IMG/VR virus record: IMGVR_UViG_3300044635_000347
Span: 1 to 29,493 of that record
Length of the DNA: 29,493 nt
Strand: one strand, 5' to 3'
Origin: a virus
This document shows positions 29,093 through 29,493 of this stretch, piece after piece (position 1 is the stretch's first letter; each line of letters opens with the position of its first letter). Both the position numbers and the translations under genes were made by a program. Under the pieces are notes generated by a model that was not told where the DNA came from, did no database searches, and was given only the letters and a program-made list of their open reading frames with translations.

Positions 29093-29267
29093 AGATATGA
29101 TGAGTCAATGCTGGAACAACCGCATGGACTGTGAACGCTTTGACTTTGAGAAGTTTGCTGAGATGGTAGCCTTCCAAGCCAGTGAAGAAAGATTAGATCG
29201 CTGTATTGAAGCCTTGGAGAGAAGAGGTTACGCTGATGCAGCAGACATCATCAGGGGAGAAGGTTAA
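29076..29267 (+). CDS. Small early hypothetical protein, 63 residues
   Basis: Begins at GTG 29076 (AAGGA 8 nt upstream): VKQTLRDMMSQCWNNRMDCE, then FEKFAEMVAFQASEERLDRC and ALERRGYADAADIIRGEG. ATG 29097 or 29100 is an alternative start. Entirely helical. The stop overlaps the following ATG (TAATG). No family recognised. Confidence 0.66.
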   Translation: MKQTLRDMMSQCWNNRMDCERFDFEKFAEMVAFQASEERLDRCIEALERRGYADAADIIRGEG

Positions 29268-29446
29268 TGTGGGTAATGGATAGGCTGTTAGCTGACCACG
29301 CCGAGCTAAAGAAGAAATATGATACACTGCTAGAAGACTATCAGAGACTGGTACATAAATATGAAGAGCTTAGTGCTGGACATCGAAACAGACATGAATC
29401 AGACTGTTATCTTCTGCGTAGTCACGAAGGATCTGACAACAAGTGA
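29267..29446 (+). CDS. Coiled-coil micro-protein overlapping DNA polymerase start
   Basis: A 59-residue protein: MWVMDRLLADHAELKKKYDT, then LLEDYQRLVHKYEELSAGHR. The heptad pattern of Leu and Tyr suggests a coiled coil to about residue 37. The start is coupled by TAATG. Its last 86 nt are read in another frame from the DNA polymerase gene, so its tail is probably dictated by the polymerase. Real gene likely; function unknown. Confidence 0.6.
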   Translation: MWVMDRLLADHAELKKKYDTLLEDYQRLVHKYEELSAGHRNRHESDCYLLRSHEGSDNK

Positions 29447-29493
29447 GGTGGTATGTCATACTCATCCAAATACACTAAAGCCTCTTATAGAGG
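29361..29493 (+). CDS. DNA polymerase (family A, T7 gp5-like), 5' end only
   Basis: The frame begins MKSLVLDIETDMNQTVIFCV and runs off the window. LVLDIETD is the Exo I motif of a proofreading 3'-5' exonuclease domain (D7 and E9), as at the start of T7-type DNA polymerases. ATG 29361 is the first start after an in-frame stop at 29331-29333. No strong Shine-Dalgarno site is visible, so translation may depend on the overlapping upstream gene. Only 44 residues are visible, but position after primase-helicase strongly supports the call. Confidence 0.8.
   Translation, partial: MKSLVLDIETDMNQTVIFCVVTKDLTTSEVVCHTHPNTLKPLIE

Overview
The window looks like the genome of a lytic, podovirus-like tailed bacteriophage. 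The evidence is a complete virion gene set with a portal, two terminase subunits, a T7/P22-type tail adaptor and nozzle and no tape-measure or tail-tube genes, together with a T7 gp4-type primase-helicase and the beginning of a family A DNA polymerase. There are no ribosomal, metabolic or integrase genes. The host cannot be named. A near-consensus bacterial parS site and E. coli-like sigma70 promoters suggest a bacterium with ordinary sigma70 transcription and a chromosomal ParB. Gene packing is very tight, mostly with ATGA or TAATG stop/start overlaps.

Layout: (1) 1-1137 is the 3' part of a B12-dependent (class II) ribonucleotide reductase on the + strand, followed by a leftward terminator and a possible small + strand membrane protein. 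(2) 1230-14833 is the leftward late block. In transcription order it holds two small proteins, scaffold, major capsid protein, a probable decoration protein, a tail-fibre-like and a glycine-rich protein, a holin-like protein, four tiny conserved genes, tail adaptor, tail nozzle, three large ejection-type proteins, holin and endolysin. (3) 14834-15507 is an insertion-like unit: an HNH-type endonuclease on the + strand with its own sigma70 promoter, back to back with a leftward promoter. (4) 15485-24014 is leftward again: terminase small and large subunits, portal, a collagen-containing fibre, a second small fibre protein, a glycine-rich putative adhesin and a small conserved virion-associated protein. 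(5) 24015-24810 is a roughly 800-bp noncoding divergent control region with iteron-like repeats, palindromes, promoters and a parS-like site. (6) 24811-29493 is the rightward early/replication block: many small genes, the primase-helicase and the start of the DNA polymerase, which runs off the window.

The control region separates leftward packaging and morphogenesis transcription from rightward replication transcription. The ribonucleotide reductase at the left edge meets the lysis genes tail to tail. On a circular map it would plausibly close the rightward replication/nucleotide arm (inference).

The most unusual points are the parS-like centromere next to a modular repeat array in the putative origin region, the selfish-looking endonuclease unit with paired divergent promoters inside the late genes, and a dense tandem/inverted repeat block at 26307-26381.
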